From positions 62,001-126,000 of the forward strand of contig NZ_JADNRC010000007.1 of assembly GCF_015594725.1 (NCBI RefSeq): DNA of 64,000 bases. Direction: 5' to 3'. Below, piece after piece: positions 54,039 through 62,596 of this stretch. This DNA comes from Flavobacterium sp. ALJ2. GTDB taxonomy: Bacteria > Bacteroidota > Bacteroidia > Flavobacteriales > Flavobacteriaceae. Position numbers and translations under genes: made by a program. The notes below the pieces were generated by a model. That model searched no databases. It was not told where the DNA came from and was given only the letters and a program-made list of their open reading frames with translations. Positions within the stretch are counted from its first letter, which is position 1, and each line of letters starts with the position of its first letter.

Positions 54039-55697
54039 TTAGTTTTTTTGATCAAGAATAATGAGGCCATCTTGCATTGTTAATCTTCGAGTCGATTTTG
54101 TTTTCCAATAAGGATTTTTAGACGAAACAATAATGGTCCATTTATTCTTGTCGGAAGTTATAAAATCAATAATTTCGTTGGCAACATCATCATCCATAGT
54201 ATCCGTTGGGTCCTCATAAAATAGGATTTTTGGTTTATGAATAATGCTTCTTGCTAATAGAATTTTTTGAGCATTAGACGAAGATAATTGTCTTCCTTCA
54301 GGATAAATGTGTGTGTCTAAACCTTTTGGTAGTAATTTAATAAACGGGCTAAGTTGTACGCCATCAATTGCCCATTTTAAATCTTCAGAGCTTATCGTTG
54401 GGTCATTAAAAGTAATGTTTTCTAAAATGGTTCCCTGAAATGGCGTTTCATTGTGAATAATACTGCCAATCTGTGAGCGATATTGCTTTACATTTATTTT
54501 CTTAAAGGTGTCATCATTGATATAAAAAGCACCAGAGTTTTGTTTAAGGATACCCGATAATACTCGAATAAGAGTTGTTTTTCCTGAGCCATTTCGACCG
54601 TCAATTACTATTTTTTCCCCCTGATTTATCTTGAGAGTAATAGAATCTAAGGCATTCTTTTGTGAATCTGGAAATTTAACACTTAAACCTTCTGTTTCTA
54701 ATGTAATGTTATTGTAGCAACGGTCGTTTTGTGAATCTGAATTTTCTTCTAATTCTAAATCCGTTACTTGTCCTATTTTTTCAACAGAAGTTAATACATC
54801 ATAAAAACTTTCGAGTCCAAGAATGATTTTCTCAACAGAGTTAATGACTAATAAGATAATAATTTCTGCAGCAACAAATTGTCCAATATTCATTTCCTGA
54901 CTCAATACCAAATATCCTCCAACAGATAGTAAACTTGCTGTTATGATGATTTTGAAAAGAATCAATTGTGTGAATTGTCTTTTGATAATGCTAAAATGTT
55001 TCTCGCGATAAGTAAGATATCCAGCTACTATTGAGTTGTTTTTTTGAAGTGCAAAATCATAATTAAGTTCATTTCTGAAACTAAAATTATTGCGTGCCAT
55101 TTCTTGTAGCCAGCTTGCTACTTTATATTTAAATTTTGATTCTTTTAAACTGGTTTCTATACCTGATTTGTATGAAAATTTAAAAATGAAGTATAAAAGT
55201 AAAAACAATAAGAGACCAAATATGATAAAAAAGGGATGATATAAGGACAACAGGGTGATTCCGAAGGCAATTTGGAGTAAAGCTGCCGAAAAATCAGTCA
55301 ATAATTTGGAAGTCCCTTTTTGGATAGTCATGGTGTCAAAAAAGCGATTCGTTAATTCTGGAGGATATGTACCGTATAATTCTGCTTGTTTTATTTTTGG
55401 CAAGCGAGCAGCAAATTCAAATGAAGCGCGAACAAATATTTTTTGTTGTAAGTTTTCTGTAATTCGCAATTGCATAAAAGATAAAACTCCAACAAGCGCA
55501 ACTCCAGCAACAACTAATATGATAAGAACAATCCAAGAGGCACTTACTCTGCCAGATTGTATAAAAGTAATAATTGCTTGGATACCTAACGGGAGTGATA
55601 AACTTATTAATCCAGCGAAAATAGCATAGAAAAAGATTTGATAAATATCTTTTTTATCTAGCTCAAGTAAATTGTAAAATCTTTTTAGTGGAGTCAT
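54039..55697 (-). CDS. ABC exporter with divergent ATPase motifs
   Basis: A 552-residue half-transporter: a six-helix exporter domain (about residues 15-310) fused to an ATP-binding cassette. Walker A is canonical (DGRNGSGKTT near 368). The other motifs deviate: the Q-loop region reads IIHNETPF, the signature LSGGQ is LSSSNAQ, Walker B plus catalytic residue is ILFYEDPTD (Glu-Asp in place of Asp-Glu), and the H-loop has VSSKNPYW with no histidine. The protein lacks a peptidase or CLD domain at the N-terminus. It is coupled to hlyD and tolC genes. It probably still binds ATP but may hydrolyse it poorly; this is inference from motif knowledge. Confidence 0.9.
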   Translation of the reverse strand: MTPLKRFYNLLELDKKDIYQIFFYAIFAGLISLSLPLGIQAIITFIQSGRVSASWIVLIILVVAGVALVGVLSFMQLRITENLQQKIFVRASFEFAARLPKIKQAELYGTYPPELTNRFFDTMTIQKGTSKLLTDFSAALLQIAFGITLLSLYHPFFIIFGLLLFLLLYFIFKFSYKSGIETSLKESKFKYKVASWLQEMARNNFSFRNELNYDFALQKNNSIVAGYLTYREKHFSIIKRQFTQLILFKIIITASLLSVGGYLVLSQEMNIGQFVAAEIIILLVINSVEKIILGLESFYDVLTSVEKIGQVTDLELEENSDSQNDRCYNNITLETEGLSVKFPDSQKNALDSITLKINQGEKIVIDGRNGSGKTTLIRVLSGILKQNSGAFYINDDTFKKINVKQYRSQIGSIIHNETPFQGTILENITFNDPTISSEDLKWAIDGVQLSPFIKLLPKGLDTHIYPEGRQLSSSNAQKILLARSIIHKPKILFYEDPTDTMDDDVANEIIDFITSDKNKWTIIVSSKNPYWKTKSTRRLTMQDGLIILDQKN

Positions 55698-55708
55698 ATT
55701 GGTTGTTT

Positions 55709-56380
55709 TTAGCGCAAAACGTTTTCTGCAAGATTTAAGTAAAATTGAGTAGTTGTTACAGTTTCATTACAATCTGTGATAGTTTTTAAGTGATCTGTCA
55801 GGAAATGTTGATGCAAGCTTCCTTCTACAATAGTTGATACTAGAGATTTTGGAAATGGATATTCGGGATTTACTTCCTTCACGATAGAAACGATTCGATT
55901 TATGACTCTTTTGTATATTAAAAAAAAACCTTCTTTATTTTCATTATCCACTTCTTTAGTGTGAAGTGTTTTTGTGAATTCTGCGATTATAATTTTATTT
56001 AAAATCGCTTCGTTAATGTGTTCCGTAGCGGTATCATCAGTTATTTTTTCGGTAACAATAGTGATCGCTTTATTAAGCCTTTCTTTTTTATCAACAATAT
56101 TAGTAGTAGAAAAAACCAATTTGTACTCCATCCAACTCCAGTACCAAGAAGATAAATATACTAATAATTTATGTTTGTTTTCAAAATAACGGTAAATAGA
56201 ACTTTCGTTTGATCCTATTTTTTCACCTAATTTTTTAAATGTGAAATTATCAAAACCGATAGCGTCAATAAGTAGAATGCTCTGTTCTACAATTTTTTTT
56301 CCTAATACAGATGTTTCAGGATCTTTTACATAGATTTTTTCGTTAACTTGAATTTTTAAATTTGACAGTATAGTTTCCAT
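55709..56380 (-). CDS. TetR/AcrR family regulator of the export operon
   Basis: A 223-residue regulator. The N-terminal helix-turn-helix is recognisable: ILLIDAIGFDNFTFKKLGEKIGSNESSIYRYFENKHKLLVYL. The C-terminal ligand domain is divergent and mostly helical. It is the first gene of the operon, 11 nt ahead of the ABC gene, and a perfect 13-nt palindrome overlaps the -7 element of its own promoter, so it most likely represses its own operon. The inducing compound is unknown. Confidence 0.92.
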   Translation of the reverse strand: METILSNLKIQVNEKIYVKDPETSVLGKKIVEQSILLIDAIGFDNFTFKKLGEKIGSNESSIYRYFENKHKLLVYLSSWYWSWMEYKLVFSTTNIVDKKERLNKAITIVTEKITDDTATEHINEAILNKIIIAEFTKTLHTKEVDNENKEGFFLIYKRVINRIVSIVKEVNPEYPFPKSLVSTIVEGSLHQHFLTDHLKTITDCNETVTTTQFYLNLAENVLR

Positions 56381-56397
56381 AAAAGTTATTTATAATG

Positions 56398-56415
56398 CAA
56401 ATGTAATAGTATTAC
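56398..56415 (-). promoter_or_regulatory. Promoter -7 element overlapped by a TetR-like operator
   Basis: TACATTTG (minus strand, 56398-56405) matches TAnnTTTG. It overlaps GTAATAGTATTAC (56403-56415), a perfect 13-nt palindrome about a central base, 18 nt ahead of tetR. Confidence 0.6.
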
Positions 56416-56450
56416 TGTTGATTTTGTAGATTTAACTGTTATTTTTATAA

Positions 56451-56486
56451 AAAAAAGCTATTCTTAAAATGAAGAATAGCTTTTTT
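56451..56486 (-). terminator. Terminator of gpmI
   Basis: A 15-bp stem AAAAAAGCTATTCTT with its complement, 6-nt loop and T runs, between gpmI and the tetR promoter. Confidence 0.9.
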
Positions 56487-56508
56487 AGGTATTTGTTTGG
56501 AGTTATTT

Positions 56509-58026
56509 TTACAATAATGAATGACAAGACATTGCTGTAGGTTGGGGTATTCCCATTAATTCAAGAATAGTAGGGGCTATATCACCTAAAACACCATCGT
56601 GTATTGTTTTTAATTCTTTGTCGACTAAGATAATCGGTACAGGGTTAGTTGTATGTGCTGTATTTGGGCTTCCGTCAGGATTAATCATCGTTTCGCAATT
56701 TCCGTGATCAGCAATTACAATAGTGGTATAATCATTTGCGAGAGCAGCCTCGATTACTTCTTTTACACAAGCATCAACAGCTTCGCAAGCTAATATTGCA
56801 GCACTCATAATTCCTGTATGTCCTACCATATCGCCGTTAGCAAAATTTAAACATACAAAATCTACTTCCCCTTTGTTCAATTCAGGAATAAGTGCATCTT
56901 TTAATTCAAAGGCACTCATTTCTGGTTTTAAATCATAAGTAGCTACTTTTGGAGAATTTCGTAATATTCTGCTTTCGCCTTCAAAAGGAACTTCTCTTCC
57001 GCCAGAAAAGAAAAAGGTAACGTGAGGATATTTTTCAGTTTCGGCAATACGAATTTGTTTTTTATTAGCTCTTTCTAAGACTTCACCCAAAGTTTCTGTA
57101 ATGTTGTCTTTGTTGTAAACAACTTTTACATTTTTATAAGTTTCGTCATAATTGGTAAGCGTAACATAGTATAAGTTTAGTTTATGCATGTTTTGCTCAT
57201 GAAAATCTTCTTGCGAAAGGGCTTCGGTAAGTTCACGACCTCTATCAGTTCTAAAGTTGAAGAAAATAACAACATCATCCTCTTCAATGGTTGCCAAAGG
57301 TTTGTCAGTTGCATCAACCATAACAATTGGTGCAATGAACTCATCAGTAACATCATTATTATAACTCTCTTTGATAGAAGCTACGGCATCTTTCGAATGT
57401 GTGCCTAATCCGTTTACAATTAAGTCGTAAGCTAGTTTTACACGTTCCCATCTTTTGTCACGATCCATTGCGTAATAACGACCTATAACTGATGCTATTT
57501 TTACAGGAGTGTTTGCAATATGGTTTTCTAGATCTTGAATATAAGTTGCGCCAGATTTCGGATCCACATCACGACCATCTGTAAAGGCATGAACAAATAC
57601 TTTATCTAAACCATATTCTTGTGTAGCATCAATTAGTCCACGTAGGTGTGAAGTGTGTGAGTGAACACCACCATCAGAAACCAGACCTAAAAAATGTACT
57701 TTTTTATTGTTTTCTTTTGCATAGGTAAAAGCATCTACAAGTACTTGCTCTTTGGCTAGAGTATTGTGAGCTACTGCTAGGTTAATTTTTGCTAAATCTT
57801 GGTAAACGATTCTTCCCGCGCCAAGATTCATATGACCAACTTCACTATTTCCCATTTGCCCCTCAGGTAAACCTACATTTAAACCATCGGTACGAAGTTG
57901 TGCGCTTGGGTAGTTTTTGTAAAGACTATTTATAAATGGAACATTTGCATTGTCTATTGCAGATACTTTAGGGTCAGGGGATTTTCCCCAACCATCTAAA
58001 ATCATAAGTATTACTTTTTTGTTCAT
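56509..58026 (-). CDS. gpmI: 2,3-bisphosphoglycerate-independent phosphoglycerate mutase
   Basis: Interconverts 3- and 2-phosphoglycerate in glycolysis with two manganese ions. The 505-residue protein starts KKVILMILDGWG, has the phosphorylated serine in GQMGNSEVGHMNLG (near Ser61), and the metal ligands in FVCLNFANGDMVGHTG and TIVIADHGNCE. Two adjacent ATG codons occur; the second, at 58026, gives the usual N-terminus. It stands as its own unit. Confidence 0.97.
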   Translation of the reverse strand: MNKKVILMILDGWGKSPDPKVSAIDNANVPFINSLYKNYPSAQLRTDGLNVGLPEGQMGNSEVGHMNLGAGRIVYQDLAKINLAVAHNTLAKEQVLVDAFTYAKENNKKVHFLGLVSDGGVHSHTSHLRGLIDATQEYGLDKVFVHAFTDGRDVDPKSGATYIQDLENHIANTPVKIASVIGRYYAMDRDKRWERVKLAYDLIVNGLGTHSKDAVASIKESYNNDVTDEFIAPIVMVDATDKPLATIEEDDVVIFFNFRTDRGRELTEALSQEDFHEQNMHKLNLYYVTLTNYDETYKNVKVVYNKDNITETLGEVLERANKKQIRIAETEKYPHVTFFFSGGREVPFEGESRILRNSPKVATYDLKPEMSAFELKDALIPELNKGEVDFVCLNFANGDMVGHTGIMSAAILACEAVDACVKEVIEAALANDYTTIVIADHGNCETMINPDGSPNTAHTTNPVPIILVDKELKTIHDGVLGDIAPTILELMGIPQPTAMSCHSLL

Positions 58027-58029
58027 CAT

Positions 58030-58580
58030 AATTTATTTTGTACAAAGATAAACCATTTCTAAAATGTTTAAGAGCGACTTAGTTACAATTATACTTTATA
58101 ACGGGATCTTTATCAAAAAATAATAATTTAATTGTAGAAGATGTGATTTTTTAAAATAAATGCAGATTAGATTTTATTTTTTATTGCATCCTAGTTGATG
58201 AGATGGTGAGTGCTTGTTAAAAAAAGTGTTTTAGTATTAGGAATGATAGGGAGTTGTTTCCTTTGTTGAAAAAGTTTCCTTATTACAGGTTTTTTTAGAT
58301 TGTAATAAAAATTAATGAAAGCTATACTGAGTTTAAAATCATGCAGTTAGTTTAGGGTTTAGAGTTTGGAAATTAGTTTTTAAATTGTAAGATTTGGTTT
58401 GTTTTTTATTGTAAATCAGTATTTTTAATTATGATTTTGTTAAGAGAATGCAATAATTATTGGATTAAATTCGTTAAATATTGATTAAAAAGCACTTCGT
58501 TTTTATTTCAAAATTTTTAAAGCTATAATTTTTTCATACATTTGCCAACCCAGAAATAAGTTATAATCTAAACACATTCA
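58030..58580. other. Long intergenic region before the L,D-transpeptidase gene
   Basis: An AT-rich gap of 551 nt with no gene of credible length. Only the -7 element near 58537 is recognisable. I see no tRNA or obvious structured RNA. Confidence 0.5.
58537..58544 (+). promoter_or_regulatory. -7 element of the L,D-transpeptidase gene
   Basis: TACATTTG matches TAnnTTTG, 36 nt ahead of the start codon. Confidence 0.55.
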
Positions 58581-59303
58581 ATGATTTATAAAATTTATCC
58601 CGCGTTGCTTTTTTTGTTTTTGTCATTTACCACGGATACAAAAACAACGGCAGAAGTTAAAAAAGTCGAAAATAAAAGTATCGCTAGTACGGTAATTACA
58701 AGCTTAGATTTAAGAGTTAAGGCAGTTTATAGTTCGCTTAATGCAAATAATTTTGACTTGCCTGATGTTAATAGTTTTACAGAAGCTCTTAAAGGTTTTT
58801 ATTTGTTAAAAGAAAAAGGAGTTATACAAAAAGATCTTTTGACTTTGATTGATTTTAGTCTATCGTCAAATATGAAGCGTCTTTGGGTAATTGATCTTTC
58901 GACTAATACAGTATTGTTCCAGTCCTTAGTGGCTCACGGAAAAAATACAGGAGACGAATTTGCATCTGACTTCTCAAATACAAATTCTTCTTATAAAAGC
59001 AGTCTTGGGTTTTACGCTACAGCTGAGGTTTATAAAGGGAAACACGGAAATTCGTTACGTTTAGATGGTTTAGAAAGAGGAGTTAATGATAATGCTCGTG
59101 AAAGAGCAGTTGTAATTCATGGAGCTAATTATGTTTCTGAATCCTTTATCAGAGGCAACAAGAGGTTGGGGCGTAGTTTAGGCTGTCCTGCTATTCCGAT
59201 AGAATTAACAAATGCAATTATCGAAACAATAAAAGACAAATCGTGTTTGTATATTTATCATCCATCAAGAACTTTTGCAATGGAGGAAAGGCTAATTTCT
59301 TAA
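58581..59303 (+). CDS. Murein L,D-transpeptidase-like protein (YkuD_2 type)
   Basis: A 240-residue secreted protein with an N-terminal signal segment (to about residue 18). The catalytic domain of the YkuD_2 type carries LWVIDLSTNTVLFQSLVAHGKNTG, the histidine in VVIHGANYV, and the active-site cysteine in RSLGCPAIP. L,D-transpeptidases make 3-3 peptide links in peptidoglycan or attach proteins to it. The stop codon lies 12 nt inside the convergent second transpeptidase gene. Confidence 0.9.
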   Translation: MIYKIYPALLFLFLSFTTDTKTTAEVKKVENKSIASTVITSLDLRVKAVYSSLNANNFDLPDVNSFTEALKGFYLLKEKGVIQKDLLTLIDFSLSSNMKRLWVIDLSTNTVLFQSLVAHGKNTGDEFASDFSNTNSSYKSSLGFYATAEVYKGKHGNSLRLDGLERGVNDNARERAVVIHGANYVSESFIRGNKRLGRSLGCPAIPIELTNAIIETIKDKSCLYIYHPSRTFAMEERLIS

Positions 59304-60872
59304 TTTAGCATACAAATTAGCATCTAGATTGTAAATATCGTCTCTAAATTGTAAGGAGTTGTCTGTACTCCAAGCAGTCCAATACCATTGGTAGATAGTG
59401 TATTTTTTAGCAATCCTTACATTGGTAGTTTTTTTAGTTACAATAACTGAGTCTATTTTTTGTTTCGACCAATTATTAGAATCTAGTATATGTTGTGCTA
59501 ATTCTAGTGGATTCTCAACGCGAATACAACCTGAACTTAAGGAACGGTTGTTTCTGCCAAATAGGCTACGATGATTTGTATCATGTAAATAAACGCTATG
59601 ATTGTTTGGGAATAAAATTTTCATTAATCCTAAAGAATTATTACTTCCAGGACTTTGTACATAACGATATCTGCCAGGGGAATTTTCATTCCAATCATTA
59701 GGTTCTACAACCGAATTGTCTTTGTCGTAAATTGTAATGTTTTTATTTTTTAAATAATTTCGATTTCGTTTCATTGCAGGAACTACATCTTCCTTTAAAA
59801 TAGTTGGAGGAATGGTCCATGTAGGGTTAAGAACGACAGTTTTAAGGGTTGAGGTAAGTATTGGTGTTTTTCTACGAATGGTTCCAACAACAATTTTTCG
59901 AACTACAGTAGTGTCTTTGTTTTCAACAACATTTAAGCTGTAATCAGGAATATTTATTATAAAATAGTTTTCTGCCAATGTATCTGCATACCATCTCCAA
60001 CGCTCAATGTTAGCGATAATTTGATTTTTTCTTTTGGTTTTAGAAAAATTTAAAGCATTAACTGTTCCGTTCCCAATAACACCATCGGGAGCTAAGCCAT
60101 GACGCATCTGGAATTTTTTAATTGCTTCAAATGTTTTGCCATCGTAGATAGAGGTTAGGCTGTCTCTTCCTGTTAAGTCTTTCCAGTATAGAAGTCGTTT
60201 TTTTATTGTAATCATGGCGCTATTAGTATCGTGTAAGACTACTTTATCTTTAACATCGATTGTCTTAATATTGTCATCTGGAAATTCATTTAGTAGAGCA
60301 AGCGCTTTTAAGAGTCTTTTGTAGGTATATGTTTTTGGTTGACTCTGTTCAATAGTAAGAGCTAGATTATTATCGTTAAACGCCTTTATGAGAATAGTAT
60401 TTACATCAAATGGTTTTTCATTTAAATCCCAATCATTATACAGTTTCTTTGGATTTAGTTTTCCTTTATATAAGTGTGTCAGGTATTTTTGAAAATTATA
60501 GGTAAGTAAGACATCGTAAAGGGCCAATTCAGCATCGTCTAGTTTACTTATTTTACTTTCAAAGTCCTTTATCTTTTTGATGTTATAATCATTCGGGTCT
60601 AAACCAAGTGTTTCAGATTTTTTTAATTCATCTATAATGAATGTTCTTTTTTTTAGATTTCCCCAAACAGTTTCATTGTTTGAAGCGATATAAAAATTTT
60701 GAATATTTTCACTTTTAAATGAATTAATTAATGAAGTGTCTAGCTGAATTTTTCGTTCGTCAGTTTGAATAATTGCAGGAAGAGGTTCAGCTTTTTTTAC
60801 AGGAATTGCTTTTTCTTCTTTTTTGCAACTTATAAGTATTGATAGTAATATTAAAAAGTAAAGTTTATTCAT
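59292..60872 (-). CDS. Lipoprotein L,D-transpeptidase, YcbB-like
   Basis: A 526-residue protein with a lipobox (LISCKKEEK, Cys16), a helical N-terminal scaffold, a peptidoglycan-binding helix bundle (FQMRHGLAPDGVIGNGTVNAL) and a C-terminal YkuD domain. The catalytic signature is SLSSGCIRVENPLELA, with the histidine of VYLHDTNHRSLFG. This domain order matches YcbB/LdtD, which forms 3-3 cross-links and confers tolerance of beta-lactams. It begins 1 nt after the GNAT gene, so they are likely co-transcribed. Confidence 0.94.
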   Translation of the reverse strand: MNKLYFLILLSILISCKKEEKAIPVKKAEPLPAIIQTDERKIQLDTSLINSFKSENIQNFYIASNNETVWGNLKKRTFIIDELKKSETLGLDPNDYNIKKIKDFESKISKLDDAELALYDVLLTYNFQKYLTHLYKGKLNPKKLYNDWDLNEKPFDVNTILIKAFNDNNLALTIEQSQPKTYTYKRLLKALALLNEFPDDNIKTIDVKDKVVLHDTNSAMITIKKRLLYWKDLTGRDSLTSIYDGKTFEAIKKFQMRHGLAPDGVIGNGTVNALNFSKTKRKNQIIANIERWRWYADTLAENYFIINIPDYSLNVVENKDTTVVRKIVVGTIRRKTPILTSTLKTVVLNPTWTIPPTILKEDVVPAMKRNRNYLKNKNITIYDKDNSVVEPNDWNENSPGRYRYVQSPGSNNSLGLMKILFPNNHSVYLHDTNHRSLFGRNNRSLSSGCIRVENPLELAQHILDSNNWSKQKIDSVIVTKKTTNVRIAKKYTIYQWYWTAWSTDNSLQFRDDIYNLDANLYAKLRN

Positions 60873-60873
60873 T

Positions 60874-61311
60874 TTAAAGTTTTTTAAACATTAGTAGATG
60901 TTCTCCAACATCTTTTATTTCAAAAATAGCACCAGTTTTTTGGTAGCCCATTTTCTCATAAAAACCTACAGCTTCGGTTCTAGCATTAAACCATATTAAT
61001 TGGTTATTGTTAGCAATACAGTATTCTTCACAGTAATTAACTAAGGCTTCTCCAAATCCTTTTTTTCTGAAATCATCTAAAATAGCCATTCCTCGAATTT
61101 GCGATTGAGAATTTTCTGCAAATATAATATTAGAATTCTTAAATAACGAAATAATTCCTGTTAAACTTTTGTCTTCAAATAAACCAAAATGATGTGTTGT
61201 TGGTAAGTCATCTCCATCAAAATGACAGCTTTCTGTAGGTTTTCCTTTTCTTAGAACAGGATTGCGTACTAAATAAGTTTCTCGGGCGGGTATTTCTTGT
61301 ATGTTTGTCAT
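60874..61311 (-). CDS. GNAT family N-acetyltransferase
   Basis: A 145-residue acetyltransferase. The acetyl-CoA motif A is RGMAILDDFRKKGFGEALV (R/Q-x-x-G-x-G/A form), followed by YCEEYC and the closing WFNARTEAVGFYEKMGYQKTG, typical of GNAT. The acceptor substrate is unknown. Being one nucleotide ahead of the L,D-transpeptidase gene suggests a linked envelope or amino-sugar role, but this is weak. Confidence 0.9.
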   Translation of the reverse strand: MTNIQEIPARETYLVRNPVLRKGKPTESCHFDGDDLPTTHHFGLFEDKSLTGIISLFKNSNIIFAENSQSQIRGMAILDDFRKKGFGEALVNYCEEYCIANNNQLIWFNARTEAVGFYEKMGYQKTGAIFEIKDVGEHLLMFKKL

Positions 61312-61427
61312 AGTGTTTTATAAAAAAGTAAAATTATAACTTTTTAGTTTTAAATGTATTATAGATTTTGTTTTAAATTTCATGAAATTTTAATAAAAAA
61401 AACTTGTTTTTAACTGAAGTTATTATC

Positions 61428-61435
61428 TATATTTG
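61428..61435 (+). promoter_or_regulatory. -7 element of the first tRNA-Gly(TCC)
   Basis: TATATTTG, with TTG at 61404-61406 about 21 nt upstream, 12 nt ahead of the tRNA. Confidence 0.6.
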
Positions 61436-61447
61436 CACCACAGTAAT

Positions 61448-61520
<73 letters not shown>

Positions 61521-61523
61521 CTA

Positions 61524-61552
61524 AAAACCGAAATTGCAAATGTTTCGGTTTT
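61524..61552 (+). terminator. Terminator after tRNA-Gly copy 1
   Basis: Stem AAAACCGAAA/TTTCGGTTTT with a 9-nt loop and a T run. Confidence 0.85.
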
Positions 61553-61606
61553 TTATCAAAATTAAAAAATTTTTGATTTTTATTTTTTAGAATGATTTAA
61601 TTTTTT

Positions 61607-61614
61607 TACATTTG
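61607..61614 (+). promoter_or_regulatory. -7 element of the second tRNA-Gly(TCC)
   Basis: TACATTTG, 12 nt ahead of the tRNA, at the same spacing as in copy 1. A convincing -33 element is not seen. Confidence 0.55.
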
Positions 61615-61626
61615 CATCCTGTTAAT

Positions 61627-61699
<73 letters not shown>

Positions 61700-61703
61700 C
61701 TTT

Positions 61704-61735
61704 AAAAAGCCGAAACTTAGTAGTTTCGGCTTTTT
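61704..61735. terminator. Bidirectional terminator after tRNA-Gly copy 2
   Basis: Stem AAAAAGCCGAAACT/AGTTTCGGCTTTTT with TAGT loop; serves the tRNA and probably also the convergent pepE gene, whose end it touches. Confidence 0.88.
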
Positions 61736-62442
61736 TATTGTACATAACTTAAGTCTGTTTGAGGCTCTAGTTCTTCAGGTTCTTGATTTTGTCTAAAAAG
61801 ACGAGCAGATAAATTCCCTTTCAAAACGATTTGATCTCCCTTTACATCTAGCCAGCTTCCTTCTCTTAATCCTAAAACAGGTAATGTGTTAAAAGCATGA
61901 AATTCTTTTATTCTCGTTTCGCGAGTTTCGCCCATGTGTTTAGATTGAGAATCTGTATCTAAATAATGAGGATTTAGGTTAAACGGAATTAATCCTAAAG
62001 TTTGGAAACTTGGAGGGTAAATTATAGGCATGTCATTCGTGGTCTGCATTGATAAACCGCAAATATTACTTCCAGCACTTGTCCCTAAGTATGGCGTCCC
62101 ATTTTTAACAGCTTCAGCAAGAGTAGACATAATGTTATTCTTGTATAGTTGAGTTACTAACAAAAAAGTATTTCCTCCACCAGTAAAGATTCCTTGAGCG
62201 TTATTAATTGCGGCTGTAGGGTCTTCAAATTCATGAATCCCTTTTATGTTAATGTTTATTTTTTTGAATGCTTGAGAAACTGTATTTGTATATTGTTCGT
62301 GAGAAACACCTCCGGGTCTTGCAAATGGGATAAAAAGTATAGATTCACAATTCTTAAAATGTATTTGTAATTCTGGTAATAGATAGTCTAAATAGCTGCC
62401 ACCATGAAGAGTAGAGGTGCTGGCAATGATGATGTTTTTCAT
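61735..62442 (-). CDS. pepE: Dipeptidase E (alpha-aspartyl dipeptidase)
   Basis: A 235-residue family S51 peptidase that cuts dipeptides with N-terminal aspartate. The nucleophile is Ser122 in LGTSAGSNICG, with the oxyanion glycines in IFTGGGNTFLL near residue 88 and the histidine in NPHYLD near residue 158, matching the E. coli triad spacing. Length is standard. It converges on the second tRNA-Gly and is a single-gene unit. Confidence 0.95.
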   Translation of the reverse strand: MKNIIIASTSTLHGGSYLDYLLPELQIHFKNCESILFIPFARPGGVSHEQYTNTVSQAFKKININIKGIHEFEDPTAAINNAQGIFTGGGNTFLLVTQLYKNNIMSTLAEAVKNGTPYLGTSAGSNICGLSMQTTNDMPIIYPPSFQTLGLIPFNLNPHYLDTDSQSKHMGETRETRIKEFHAFNTLPVLGLREGSWLDVKGDQIVLKGNLSARLFRQNQEPEELEPQTDLSYVQ

Positions 62443-62596
62443 AAGTCTTAAAGTGTCTTTATTAAAGTTAAAGGTATAAAATTGTAGATTTTAAAGCCAT
62501 AAAACAACGTTTTAATTAACATATCTTTACCAAGTCGTTAGTATTAAATTTAGAAGACATTAAGATACTTTTACAACTTACCCTTATAATTATTTG

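Noticed and set aside
58030-58580. Possible structured RNA or small gene in the long gap
   Set aside because: No stable hairpin with a terminator and no frame with a plausible start and composition.
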